Shown: one piece after another, positions 30,521 to 39,785 of the stretch
Layout: every line of letters begins with the position of its first letter
How positions within the stretch are numbered: the stretch's first letter is position 1
From: Brachionus koreanus
Taxonomy: Eukaryota > Rotifera > Eurotatoria > Ploima > Brachionidae
Direction of reading: 5' to 3'
Length of the DNA stretch: 39,912 bases
Assembly (NCBI GenBank): GCA_016987375.1
Contig: PJRA01000297.1
Coordinates: 18,577 to 58,488, forward strand
Made by a program: the position numbers and the translations under genes
The notes under the pieces: model-generated
What the model was told of the DNA's origin: nothing
The model's database searches: none
Seen by the model: the letters and a program-made list of their open reading frames with translations, nothing else

Positions 30521-31648
30521 TTTTAATTTATTTGGAAGAATGTCTTTCTATACACTTAGGTTCATTAGAAAATATACCAAGTACACATACGGACACCTGA
30601 ACGATCTCATAATCACACATACATAACAAAAGCCACTTTCAAGTTTAATCAAATTCACAAAAAAAAATCAACATATACATTCGACTTTTTCCTTAAACTA
30701 GGATGAACTAGGTCTCCATTTTAGACGGAGGCCTGTCTTACCAAGCCTGAAATTTGAATAGCAAGATTTTTTAAATAACAAGCTAGTCATCTTGTCATGA
30801 TCAGCTGATCAACACTTCGTTTAGCTAATTAGTTAAAAGTCACAAATCTTATGGATTCTAATTAGTTTAAACTCAAAAACATTCAGATGTGTTAGAATTT
30901 TTGAAAAACATTCTAAAATTAAATAAAAATTATTCATAAGCTTTTGCTATGTCTTTTGAGAATTGGTGGTAGTATTTTTCAAATTTTGATAGAAAATAAT
31001 TAAGCTTAGATAAAATTGTTTTCAAAAGAAATCTATAAATTATAGTTGAATAATCCAAAAATAAAATTTCCTTTATATCAAAATTTTCATTGACTCTTGA
31101 AGTTAAGAAAATACTGTTTTAAAAATTTAAAGATTAATCACATATCTAAATATTGTTTTTTAATTGCTAAAATTTTGAATATTTTTTACTTAGTTAAGAA
31201 ATTAATGAAATTTTTTAATTGTTAATTGCCGAAGGCGGATAATGATTACCTTAAATGAATAAATATTTCATATATGATTTATAAGTATGTCAAAATTAGC
31301 ATGATAAAATTAAAAAAGCGCAATTTTGAAATAAGCAAAATTTACAGTAAATTTAAATTTTTAAATTGATCCTGTATTCTTTTTTAAATCCACAAATATA
31401 GCAGAATCATGACTTAATATCTCTAATAATTCAATGCAATCTTCTAATCCTAGATGTTATTAAAAATTTTATTAAAATTTGAACACAATGACAATTAAAT
31501 GACAATAAAAGTCTTTAAAGTTTTTCTGTAAATTTCGTTTTTTAAATAAATATTCATGACAATATTTATTAACTTAAAGATAAATTAAATGAAAAATTAT
31601 TAAAATTTCAGTATAAATAATAATTAATTTGATTTTTTTATTTTAAAA
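30521..31648. other. AT-rich intergenic region, no gene seen
   Basis: No open frame, tRNA or transposon domain is recognised. CA/TA-rich stretches occur around 30,580-30,680. The last part is the presumed promoter of the EGF-repeat gene. Confidence 0.4.
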
Positions 31649-32254
31649 ATGAAATTTATATTTTTTCTAATATTTCTTTTGTTCAGCAATGCTGAATTCT
31701 TAGTTATCGATCAAAAAGACAATTTGAAACTTAGAAGATGCCCTTGGCTCATTTGTTTAAGACAAAGAAATTGCTTAAGACCCTTTGAGGTGAATTATTC
31801 CGAACAAAATATCAGGTGTCGTTGTCCAGAAGGTTTTTTTTCTGAGCCATGCGAGTCCGAAATTATTTCAAGGGAATGTCAGGTAAATCTTTGTATGAAC
31901 GGTGGAAAGTGTAAAGTAACTCTAGATAGATATACTTGCGATTGTCCACAAGGTTTTTTCGGTCCAAGATGCCAATTCGAAATTCCTAAAAATAAATGTA
32001 GCCAAAATTCATGTAAAAATGGTGGAACATGTTTGTCAATGAGAAGCAAATTTTTGTGTCTATGTCCTAGTGGTTTCTTAGGAAAAGAATGTGAATTTGG
32101 TCTATTTGGGGATAAATGCGAGAATAATTCATGCAAAAATGGTGGAACGTGCTTATCATTTAGAAGCAACGATGCAGTATGTTTATGTCCAGCTGGTTTC
32201 TTTGGAAAAACATGTGAATTTCAAAAAAGAGAGGAAAAACAGAAATTCATTTAG
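31649..32254 (+). CDS. Secreted EGF-repeat protein
   Basis: A 201-aa single-exon protein. A signal peptide (about 1-16, MKFIFFLIFLLFSNAE) is followed by a degenerate Cys-rich module (about 31-70) ending CRCPEGFFSEPCE. Three canonical EGF domains come next: CQVNLCMNGGKC...CDCPQGFFGPRC (about 76-109), CSQNSCKNGGTC...CLCPSGFLGKEC (about 117-148) and CENNSCKNGGTC...CLCPAGFFGKTC (about 156-189). There is no membrane anchor. The calcium-binding D-x-(D/N)-E start is absent, so these are non-calcium EGF domains. The last two repeats are closely similar at DNA level, pointing to recent duplication. The function is unknown; an extracellular matrix or signalling role is inferred. A polyA signal AATAAA lies at 32,274. 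Confidence 0.8.
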   Translation: MKFIFFLIFLLFSNAEFLVIDQKDNLKLRRCPWLICLRQRNCLRPFEVNYSEQNIRCRCPEGFFSEPCESEIISRECQVNLCMNGGKCKVTLDRYTCDCPQGFFGPRCQFEIPKNKCSQNSCKNGGTCLSMRSKFLCLCPSGFLGKECEFGLFGDKCENNSCKNGGTCLSFRSNDAVCLCPAGFFGKTCEFQKREEKQKFI

Positions 32255-32658
32255 ACAATTTTATTTTATTTTAAATAAAGTTTAAATTATTTTTTGTATT
32301 TGCTAAAAATCTAATCATTGTCGTCTAAAAAATGAAAATAAAATTTTTTTTAGATTCTCAGCAAATTGCTTGATACAAATATTGTTTATTGTTTAAACAA
32401 TTTTTTTATCAGATTTTTAGACTTCGATTCAAAGAAAAAAATGGTTGATTGTTTTAAATTAAAACCATTTTTATTCTGGAAAGAATTGATCTCTATCTTG
32501 AAAAATATTTAGTTCACAAAACTAAACCTAGCCGTGAAAAAATTATTGAATATTTTTACTACATATAAATAGAAGCTATTTTTGAGTAAAATTTCAATCA
32601 CAGAGAAACAAATTTAAATTTATTTTGAACAAAAAAAAAAGAGATTAACTAAATAATA
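32255..32658. promoter_or_regulatory. Intergenic promoter region with TATA box for the Pro-rich gene
   Basis: TATAAATAG at 32,564-32,572 lies 32 bp before an initiator-like TTCAATC (A at 32,596), the standard core-promoter spacing, giving a predicted 5' UTR of about 63 nt to the ATG at 32,659. The rest is A/T-rich without coding. Confidence 0.5.
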
Positions 32659-32889
32659 ATGTGTGGAAGACGTAACCGTGGATGTTGTTATCAACCTATT
32701 GCTTTAGCACCAGCTCCAATGCCATTGCCACTTCCAGCCCCAATGCCATTACCAATTCCCGTTCCAACACCTGTACCTGTACCTGTCCCAGCCCCAATGC
32801 CAATTAACCCCTGTTATTCGGGCTTATCTGGCTATGGTTTGAGTGGATACTCCGGTTTAGGCTTAGGTGCATATCCAGGTTTATTCTAA
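32659..32889 (+). CDS. Small Pro-rich, Gly/Tyr-rich protein, unknown function
   Basis: A 76-aa protein with three parts: a Cys/Arg start (MCGRRNRGCCYQP), a 35-residue proline repeat built of PAPMPLP and PVPVP units, and a C-terminal Gly/Tyr/Ser/Leu-rich part (GLSGYGLSGYSGLGLGAYPG). There is no signal peptide. Such composition is seen in structural, self-associating proteins (cuticle- or keratin-associated-like), but no family is recognised. A clear TATA box upstream and compact spacing suggest a highly expressed, regulated gene. It lies 404 bp after the EGF-repeat gene on the same strand. Confidence 0.6.
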   Translation: MCGRRNRGCCYQPIALAPAPMPLPLPAPMPLPIPVPTPVPVPVPAPMPINPCYSGLSGYGLSGYSGLGLGAYPGLF

Positions 32890-33362
32890 AATGTTTTCTA
32901 TTGCAAAAACTTAAGAAAAAAAGTTTAATTTTTTTGTTTGCTTATAATTAGAAAAAAATTAAATATCCTTAAATTTTTATTTAAATCAAAAAAATATTCT
33001 TTGAAATATTTTTTTAATAAAACTTTTAATTAAAAAAAAATTTAATTTGAAAGGCTTTTTTTTAAAGAATCAAACAAAGAAATAAATAAACACTCAATAA
33101 CTGCTTATAATAAATCAGATTCTATTAGTTTTTATTATCTTTAAACTAAAATATTTAAGATTTATTTTGCCCATTTTTGTAAAAGGATCAAATTAATAAA
33201 AAAGAGAAAAATAACAAATCCAGCTTTCGATTGACCAAAGAAGAATATTTTTCTTAAAAATAAAAATTCGTTTTAATTGTTAAGAAAAAGGTTTTGCATT
33301 TAAAAGCACCACCTTATGGAATCGGCTCAAAGTTTATTGATCGTTGTAAATTTAAAAATAAT

Positions 33363-33475
33363 TACAGCGGTGTTACGATACCTGTTTTTAATTTAATTTT
33401 ACGTAAATTTAACTTTTTAAATTTTCTTAAAATTAACTAAATTTACGTAAAATTAAAAGCGCCAAAAAAAAAAGA
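33363..33475 (+). repeat. Transposon terminus-like sequence with TACGTA palindromes
   Basis: TA followed by CAGCGGTGTTACGATACCTG at 33,363 resembles the sequence at 34,419 (TA, CAGTGGTGATTCTCTACATG) in the same orientation. Downstream are paired inverted copies of TTTTACGTAAATTTAA and AAATTTACGTAAAATT. This looks like one end of a TA-targeting element whose other end is missing. Confidence 0.4.
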
Positions 33476-33543
33476 GAATTTGATGAATTGTTTTAATTTT
33501 TTTTAAATTTTTCTATTTTGACTAAAAAAATATAACAAAACCC

Positions 33544-34290
33544 TTAACACTATCCTCATTTTTGTATTCTACGTATATAAAAACCTGAGGTTAGCCAAAA
33601 TTTTAGGGGGGGGGTCAGACTCCGATGTTTGGAGTGAAAACGAAGCCTATCTTGGTCATGAAGATTGTTTTGAATCTGAAGTAGAAAGTTTTGAAGTTGA
33701 CAAGGAAAAAGATGATGATGGCCATGATGAAGATGACGAGGATAATAATGCTAATATTGATATATAATGATGCTATGAGTCAGTTCAGTCAAGACAACTA
33801 TTTGATTGTGATCCAAAGCTTGATAAGACATCAAAATCAGGTCTGACTAGGTCAAAATTAAAAAATGGCGAAAAAGTAAAATAAAGAATAGAATATTATG
33901 GTCTCAGAGTTCTGGCCCAACAAGTTATGCTTGTATAAGTGATGAACCGTTTTAGGCTCTCTTAACTTTCTTCAATTATTCGATGCTTGGACTCATCCTA
34001 AAGTATACAAATTTGGATGTTCAGTTTGAGGACCCAGGTAATCACGATTGAAGAGATAATTGCTTTTATTGGTGTTTGTCTTTGTCGGTGTGTTTTTTGT
34101 CCTGGTATTCTGGTAAAGTCTTTGTGGTCCCAAAAATATGGAATTCCTATTGCAGGTTTTATGTAAAAAAAATGCTTCAAAAATCTTTATGAGATTTGAC
34201 AATAAAAAAGCTAGAAAAACAAATGAAACAAACGATAGCTTTTGTATGATTTGAAAGCTTTGAGAAAAATTTTTTGAAGTTAGTAAGTCT
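33544..34290 (+). pseudogene. Decayed piggyBac transposase gene
   Basis: TTAACACTATCCTC at 33,544 looks like a piggyBac left end. The N-terminal acidic region SDSDVWSENEAYLGHED then runs to EDDEDNNANIDI and a stop (about 33,613-33,767). After frameshifts, TIEEIIAFIGVCLCRCVFCP, then GILVKSLWSQKYGIPIAGFM (about 34,046-34,165), and in the next frame MRFDNKKARKTNETNDSF (about 34,190-34,244) match successive blocks of DDE_Tnp_1_7. The catalytic Asp region further downstream is gone. Multiple stops and shifts make it inactive. A run of nine G at about 33,606 is unusual for this window. Confidence 0.7.
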
Positions 34291-34418
34291 TGCTACAAGT
34301 AATCATATAAATTGGTTTAGGAATTATTAAGTTGTTGACTTGCCGAATCTGTGCTGGTAAAAAAATTAATACCATAATTTGTAATAATTGTACAAAAAAA
34401 TATTTTTTTAAATAGAAA

Positions 34419-34720
34419 TACAGTGGTGATTCTCTACATGGTTTTTACCAAATTTTACGTAAAATTACGTAAATTTACCAAAAAACACGTAATTTTCGGT
34501 ACATTTACGCAAATTTACATTAATTTACGTAAAATTACGTTAAATATTGTAAATATTTGTAAAACCAAAAAAGGCCAATAAAATCTGAATAAATGCAATT
34601 TTTTAATAAAATTTTCAATTTTTTTCATTTTTTCTTTTTGAATAGATTATATTTTAAAATTTTATTTTTTTACGTAAATTTACGTAAAATTCAATTTTAA
34701 TATACGTAAAAGTAGGTAAA
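34419..34720 (-). repeat. Terminal region of a TA-flanked element with clustered ACGTAAA/TTTACGT motifs
   Basis: Starting at CAGTGGTGATTCTC (34,421, preceded by TA), the next 300 bp contain about ten TACGTAA or TTACGTA motifs in both orientations, for example TTTTACGTAAAATTACGTAA and TTTACGTAAATTTACG. Because each motif is nearly palindromic, the array could be sub-terminal binding sites of the element whose transposase tail lies at 34,843-35,043 on the minus strand. Confidence 0.5.
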
Positions 34721-34842
34721 AAAAGGTAAAATTTGAGAAAAAATAGCAAAAAAAAGTAATAATTATTAAATTTATTGAAAATTTATTAAATTTAATTTAT
34801 CATTTTTTGTATACTAATGATTTGACCAGTCTCCTATTACAA

Positions 34843-35043
34843 TTAGTCAGCTATTACAATAGGAATACTTTTTTTAAAGTGGTCAAAATATCTCTTACAT
34901 TTTTCCGGACTCAAGGCCTTTTCAAATTCCCGCGTAACAGCAATAGCATCGTCATCATTTGAAATCTCCTTTTTCCTAACAAAATTTTTAGGATAGTTCC
35001 AAACCATTTCAATCGATTTGGATGGAGATTTTACCTTAAAATA
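34843..35043 (-). pseudogene. DDE-type (Tc1/mariner-like) transposase C-terminal fragment
   Basis: An intact minus-strand stretch of about 66 codons reads KVKSPSKSIEMVWNYPKNFV, RKKEISNDDDAIAVTREFEK, then ALSPEKCKRYFDHFKKSIPI, ending VIAD and a stop. The layout (V-W-x-x-x-K-x-F-V-R-K-K, then A-V-x-x-F-x-x-x-L-x-P-x-x-C) resembles the tail of a group of eukaryotic mariner-like transposases after their last catalytic residue. No ATG is present. It lies next to the TACGTA array, on the correct side for one element. Confidence 0.45.
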
Positions 35044-35220
35044 TTATTTACGTAAAATATATTAAAGCAAGCTCTTAATATATAATTAATTCATCTAAGA
35101 AAAAAATTTTTTAAGGATCTGCTCATTATAGTTCTTAATTATAGATTTTCACAGATCCTAAATACTCTTATTCTTTAATTCTAAAATAAAATAAAATTCC
35201 TAAGGGCAAAATTTTGCTCT

Positions 35221-35758
35221 ATGCATCCCGTCTAAATCTTAGATGTTCCTCTCTAAGTATAACATCCAAGGAGTTTCTGATTCTTTCCAGAATTAAACTG
35301 CAAAACAACTTGCTTGTTAATGATAGCAGTGTTATTCTTCGCGAATTGTCACAGATCATTTTGTTACCTTTCTATGGAGCATGACTATCAGTTCTATTGA
35401 CCAGTTCTCTAGTATGATTTCTTGCCACCACATCTTGCTTAAAAAGTCTTGCAATACTGTCAACTTTCAACATTTATGTCATTTCTTCGTCAATACTCTT
35501 TAAATTTTGGTCTGGCTTTTCTGTTCTTCAGAGATTTTATCGCAGTTTCTATTTCTTTTTAGATTATGGTCTATTTAGAACTCCTCTAAAGTGCTGAATC
35601 AATCTTTGTCCTTGCTCTTTTTTAAATGTTAATATACGATCTTCTTTGTCTTTCACTAACTCTTTTGCTCTTTTCTTTGAGGAGCCATATATCGCATTGT
35701 TGATCTTGTGTAGAATATGTGGGCCCCCTTTAGCTGGTTTCTTCTGCTTTGCTAGCAC
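35221..35758 (-). pseudogene. RTE-type non-LTR retrotransposon relic (linker and start of RT domain)
   Basis: The minus strand reads LAKQKKPAKGGPHILHKINN, then KDKEDRILTFKKEQGQRLIQ and HFRGVLNRP, the linker between endonuclease and reverse transcriptase in RTE elements. After a gap and frameshift come CDNSRRITLLSLTSKLFCSL, ILERIRNSLDV and LREEHLRFRR, corresponding to RT blocks usually written D-N-x-R-G-I-x-L-L and Q-x-G-F-R-x-G. The rest of the RT is absent. Confidence 0.7.
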
Positions 35759-35873
35759 ACTGGTTTATCTAGCTCATTTTGTCATCCCTTGCTTCCCTTT
35801 TAACAAACCTTTTTTTCAAGAATGACTTCGATAGAATACACAGATAAGCCTTGTGAGACTTTTTTACAATCAA

Positions 35874-36560
35874 GAAAATAAAATTAAATGTCTAGTTCAG
35901 TCAGCATTTTAGAAAACCAATTGTACGATACAGACAAAGACACAGAAGCATTAAAACACTTTTTTTGAAGTAAAAAACAGTAAGACAAGTGGCAAAATTT
36001 AGGTATCTGATAACGAACATTCAAGTCACTGGGCTTTTCCGAAACAAAGGTGGAAAAATTAAAAAATTTAGTGTCACAAATAGAAAAAAAGATTTTTTTA
36101 ATATTTTTATTGTAATTTTAATCAAATTGGTGTCTTTTATTAAATTCTAACTAAATTTCTCTAAGTAAATACGCTTTCAAAATCGATGTGAGTACCACCG
36201 ATGTACACACTTGGAACACACTCACATAAGCTTTTAACACTCTAAGGACCGTTGTCAATTTGATACCTTTTTTTATGCTTTATATGATTTATTCTTTAAA
36301 AGATAAACAAGAATAAAATTTCAAATTGTAACCGGTTCTTTGAGTGTTAAAAGCTTATGTGTTAATTTTTTTAATTTTTTCCACCTTCGTTTCGGAAAAG
36401 CCCAGTGACTTGAATGTTCGTTATCAGATACCTAAATTTTGCCACTTTTCTTACTGTTTTTTACTTCAAAAAAAGTGTTTTAATGCTTCTGTGTTTTTGT
36501 CTTTATCGTAAAATTGGTTTTCTAAAATGCTGAGTGAACTAGACATTTTATTTTATTTTC
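35874..36560. mobile_element. Large foldback element with ~190-bp near-identical arms
   Basis: The left arm (about 35,874-36,070) and right arm (about 36,363-36,560) are reverse complements with only a handful of differences. Shared landmarks are AATGTCTAGTTCA, GAAGCATTAAAACACTTTTT, TTTAGGTATCTGATAACGAA and CACTGGGCTTTTCCGAAAC. The loop (about 290 bp) contains a piggyBac-type miniature element near its right edge and about 150 bp of unrelated sequence on the left. There is no coding. Confidence 0.8.
36234..36350. mobile_element. Second piggyBac-type MITE with TTAA target sites
   Basis: A 109-bp element (36,238-36,346) is flanked by TTAA on both sides. The left end is CACTCTAAGGACCGTT and the right end, read in reverse, CACTCAAAGAACCGGT. 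A similar CAATTTG follows in both, giving inverted repeats of about 25 bp. The flanks beyond the TTAA are also mirror images (CACATAAGCTTT / AAAGCTTATGTG), so the inverted repeat continues outward into the foldback arm. Confidence 0.7.
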
Positions 36561-37366
36561 CATTGTTTCTTTAAGAAAAAGTTTCTTTTTTCTATTTTCT
36601 AAATTACATTTATTTTTTTAAAGTAAAAAGTAAACATTCAATGTTAAGCTTGATTTTTTATGTCTGCAAATTTCTGCAAAATTTTTTTTTTTTGTTTAAC
36701 ATGATTTGATACACATTAAAAAATGTGTCTGCATTTAGTATTTCAATTAAAGATGATCATAAAAATTTGTTCATTAATTTCAATTTGCCGGAAAGACTTG
36801 CTTAAAACATAAAACCCAATGTTGCAGCAAAGAATTAGTAAACTCTGTAGTAATAGAAACACTAATGTCCAGAAGTGAATGTTAGGAGATCTGTGAATTT
36901 TACAGGAAAAGTCTGATTATCTTCTTCACTGGAAGCTTACGAAGGATTCAAGGGATACACGTAAAGAATCGGGTTTCTCTCAACGGTGGTACGCAGAGCA
37001 TTCTGATACAGAATAGAATGGTCTATCTGATCTTTTCTTCTTCTTAAGGCCCGTATCACCACTAATGAATTTTTTTTTATATCATAAAATTTATTATAGT
37101 TAAATAAACTGAGGGTTAGATATATCATTTTGAAGTTCATTTAATTCTGTTTATTTTAACATATAATATGACTTAAAATTTTAGAATTACAAAGATGCTA
37201 AAATCAAAAATATTCAGCTTTTAAAAATGTAAAATTTTATAAAAAATTTTTTTTCATTTAAATTCATTTGTGCTGGATAGTTTCAAGTGTGTAAGGATCA
37301 AATTTTCCAAAAAAAAAAAACAGCTTTTTTGATAAATATTTAAAATGGAAAAAAAATTATATAATA
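36561..37366. other. Intergenic region between foldback element and FGase-like gene
   Basis: No host gene is recognised. A minus-strand 67-codon frame at 36,937-37,140 has no family features. Sequence near 37,165-37,195 (AATATGACTTAAAATTTTAG then AATTACA) resembles the 3' flank of the Tc1 relic at about 16,040, so another Tc1-derived remnant may lie here. Confidence 0.35.
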
Positions 37367-38230
37367 TTATAGTTTTGTATATAAAGAAAATTTGTGATAA
37401 TTATAAAATTCACTAATTGCTTTGGCAATATTTTTTGCATGTATTTTAACCTGTCCATTTGAACTTCTTAAGAAATAAGCCAACTCAATTTGTATTGTAT
37501 TAACTTGAGATGACTTGTGTATGAATGTAGAATAGCCTCCAGTGTAATACTCTCCGTTTCCTGGACCTTTAATAGATGGAGATGGTACAACCCTATAGTT
37601 ATATTTTTCAATAAAACATCCCAACGATACATTTCCGCGGATTATTTGCTCTAAACTGTAACCCTGGTTTTCTTTCAATGCGTTTATTGAGCTTTTATCC
37701 GTTTCTATTAGCACTGGTCTATTCAATTCATCTTCATTTAACAAATATCCAATTTCTGTCCAATTTTCCCTATGAGATTGACCATGAAGATCAATAATCA
37801 ACAATTGCCTGTAGAGAAGGTTCATGTCTCTTTTGAATCTATTGATGTAATTGTGGTACTCTTGATAAGTTTTTTGACAATCAAGAGTGATTGACCTATT
37901 CGAACAACTGACTTGAGGGATGCGGTTCGGATCCATTTTTTTTCTATGTAAATTGTTGTACACCATAAAAGGTTTTTTATTCAAAAGAGAAAACAACTCT
38001 GTGTTCAATTCATTTGCAAAACGGCGTGTATTATAATCTATTACAAAACCACCATCTTCTTCGTTTCGATCTGCTATTTCTGCTGGATTCAAGTCACCGT
38101 CATGTGGTACACTAATCAAAACATTCAAATTTCCTATTTCAAATTCAGTATAGCCTTTATTGCCAATAATTGTTTGAGATTCAATGTAGCTATTTAATAA
38201 AAATATAAAAAAAAATAATTTTGATTTCAT
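37367..38230 (-). CDS. Secreted N-formylglutamate amidohydrolase-like protein
   Basis: A 287-aa single-exon protein, start MKSKLFFFIFLLNSYIES, a clear signal peptide (about 1-18). The mature part has FGase-family (zinc-dependent N-formylglutamate amidohydrolase) motifs: LISVPHDGDLNPAEIADR (about 33-50, with the metal-type His), DYNTRRFANELNTEL, NNLHRKKMDPNR (about 91-102), LLIIDLHGQSH (about 142-152, the D-x-H-G metal/catalytic motif) and TIQIELAYFLR near the end. The bacterial enzyme hydrolyses N-formylglutamate in histidine degradation; the substrate of secreted animal members is not known to me. Three N-x-S/T sites are visible. Whether the family came from bacteria by transfer is inference. 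Its A/T usage matches its neighbours. Confidence 0.75.
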   Translation of the reverse strand: MKSKLFFFIFLLNSYIESQTIIGNKGYTEFEIGNLNVLISVPHDGDLNPAEIADRNEEDGGFVIDYNTRRFANELNTELFSLLNKKPFMVYNNLHRKKMDPNRIPQVSCSNRSITLDCQKTYQEYHNYINRFKRDMNLLYRQLLIIDLHGQSHRENWTEIGYLLNEDELNRPVLIETDKSSINALKENQGYSLEQIIRGNVSLGCFIEKYNYRVVPSPSIKGPGNGEYYTGGYSTFIHKSSQVNTIQIELAYFLRSSNGQVKIHAKNIAKAISEFYNYHKFSLYTKL

Positions 38231-38556
38231 TTTTATTATTTTTTGAATTTTAAAAAGAAAAACTTTTTTTATTATAACTGATCGTAATTGATAAATTAGA
38301 GATTAAAGTCTGCATAATATTTTGTTCTAGGTGCACACCTTTAGACAACAATTTTGAGCTATTTTAGCCTTGTATTTAAAACATTCGGTAGCTTGAAAAT
38401 GTTTAACCTCAATTAAATTTTGCTTTAAATAATAAAATTCATGCTCTCTTTTTATTTATAATAAACTAAAGCATATGTTTTTTTCTAGTCTATTTTTGAA
38501 AGCTTATTAAATTCAGTCTATTAAAGAAATATTGTAAAGTTATTATAGTTATTATA
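38231..38556. other. 5' flank of FGase-like gene, AT-rich, no gene seen
   Basis: A/T-rich spacer upstream of the minus-strand gene. No TATA box at a convincing distance and no other feature is recognised. Confidence 0.4.
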
Positions 38557-38661
38557 GTTATTTGGAATGGCCTACCCCATGAAGTAATCGAAGTTTCTAC
38601 AGTCAATCAATTCAAAAATAGATACGACGCATACAAGCACAATAAGAAGAAATCCTCTTAA
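38557..38661 (+). pseudogene. 3' tail of a non-LTR reverse transcriptase ORF, relic
   Basis: A continuous frame ending in a stop reads VIWNGLPHEVIEVSTVNQFK, then NRYDAYKHNKKKSS. The W-N-x-L-P-x-E-V-x-x-x-x-x-V-N-x-F-K-x-R-x-D motif is the standard CR1-like LINE C-terminus. Only the extreme 3' end of the ORF is present, as in a 5'-truncated insertion. Confidence 0.6.
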
Positions 38662-39379
38662 TCAAATAAAAGCAATAGCAGTTAAATTTTTATAGAATTA
38701 ATCGTATTTAAATTATCCTGAATTTGTCTTAGCCGTAACTCTCTCACTCTTTGTTTATATTTTGTCCTAATCATGAATCTTCACCAATACCCACTATTTC
38801 TTTGGAAATGAATCTAGTCTTCGTTGTATCTAGCTACCATAGCTGTTTTCCTAGTAAAACATCTTCGCAAGCCTGCAAAATTTTGTGAAATTTGGTACGA
38901 AACAAAATACTAGAACAAAAATTAAAGCTTAAAACTTTTTTTCTGAAGTTTTAAATTAATTCTGTAAGTGCAACATACTACATACAACATACATATAATG
39001 AATACTTGAAATTTAAATTCAATTTAGGATAATTAGGGATTTACAATGAAAAATTTTTACCGATACAAGCAATTTTTAATCATTAAAAAATTTAATCAAA
39101 ATTCAACTCAGTTCGTTCAAAATAAAATTAAATAAAGAGTCCAAGAAATTGCTTTGATCAATCTTTAACTAACCATACAATTTATTTATTTATATAATAA
39201 TGCTCTTTCAGATTAAAAAATAAATAAAAATTTAAAATCAAAATAAAAAAAAATAAAAAATAAGAATAAAAATAAAATGAAGTAAGCATAATATAAAAAG
39301 GAAAATATTATGAAAATGTTAATATATAAAATGAAATAACGAGTAATAAGATACATATATTTGATTATCTGAAGACTCA
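38662..39379. other. AT-rich intergenic region with A/T microsatellite
   Basis: No gene is recognised. A-rich simple sequence of (AAAAT)n type at about 39,224-39,280 lies just beyond the LINE relic on its 3' side, so it may be that element's tail. Confidence 0.4.
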
Positions 39380-39785
39380 GGAAAGAAGGAAGAAATGTTG
39401 TAGACAATGGAGTAGGGTATTCAATATATCTTGATTCGAAGCCTTGTTTGTATTCATCTACTAGTCTGACAACCAATGGAATTGAATAACTCAGTCTTGT
39501 CCCAACATACCTCTCACTCAACTCAAAAGGTCGATTCGAGACTGTTTCTAATTTAAGTTTGTTAAAAACCTTGTGATGCATGATATTGGAGAGAGTATCA
39601 TATTTTAATCTAAGTATAGATCTTACTGCTGTATTCTGAATTGATTGTAATTTTTTGATATTTTTTTCTGAAAATGAATTCAAGCAAGGAAAAGAATAAT
39701 CTAGGATTAATTGTTTTATTTCTTTTAGAGATATCATTTATATATATACTAAATAAAAGTGGAGTAATAACGGGTGATGCATAAG
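39380..39785 (-). pseudogene. Non-LTR retrotransposon RT relic with internal deletion
   Basis: The minus strand reads ASPVITPLLFSIYINDIS (the P-Q-G-S-x-L-x-P-L-L-F-x-x-Y-I-N-D-I block of LINE reverse transcriptases), then directly LILDYSFPCLNSFSEKNIKK, LQSIQNTAVRSILRLKYDTL, and further on FELSERYVGTRL and EYKQGFESRYIEYPTPL. In intact elements the F-A-D-D catalytic block and about 150 residues lie between the first two parts, so this copy has lost them. The open frame continues into A/T-rich low-complexity sequence downstream that is not part of the protein. Confidence 0.7.

Noticed and set aside
31879..32169. 96-codon minus-strand ORF with repeated KHVPPFLHE
   Set aside because: It is the antisense shadow of the EGF repeats; the repeats in it mirror the duplicated EGF coding sequence.
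33993..34202. Minus-strand ORFs of 60-69 codons
   Set aside because: They are shadows of the piggyBac transposase relic, which reads on the plus strand with family motifs.
36937..37140. 67-codon minus-strand ORF
   Set aside because: No family features are present. The neighbouring sequence resembles the flank of a Tc1 relic, so it is more likely repeat-derived than a gene.
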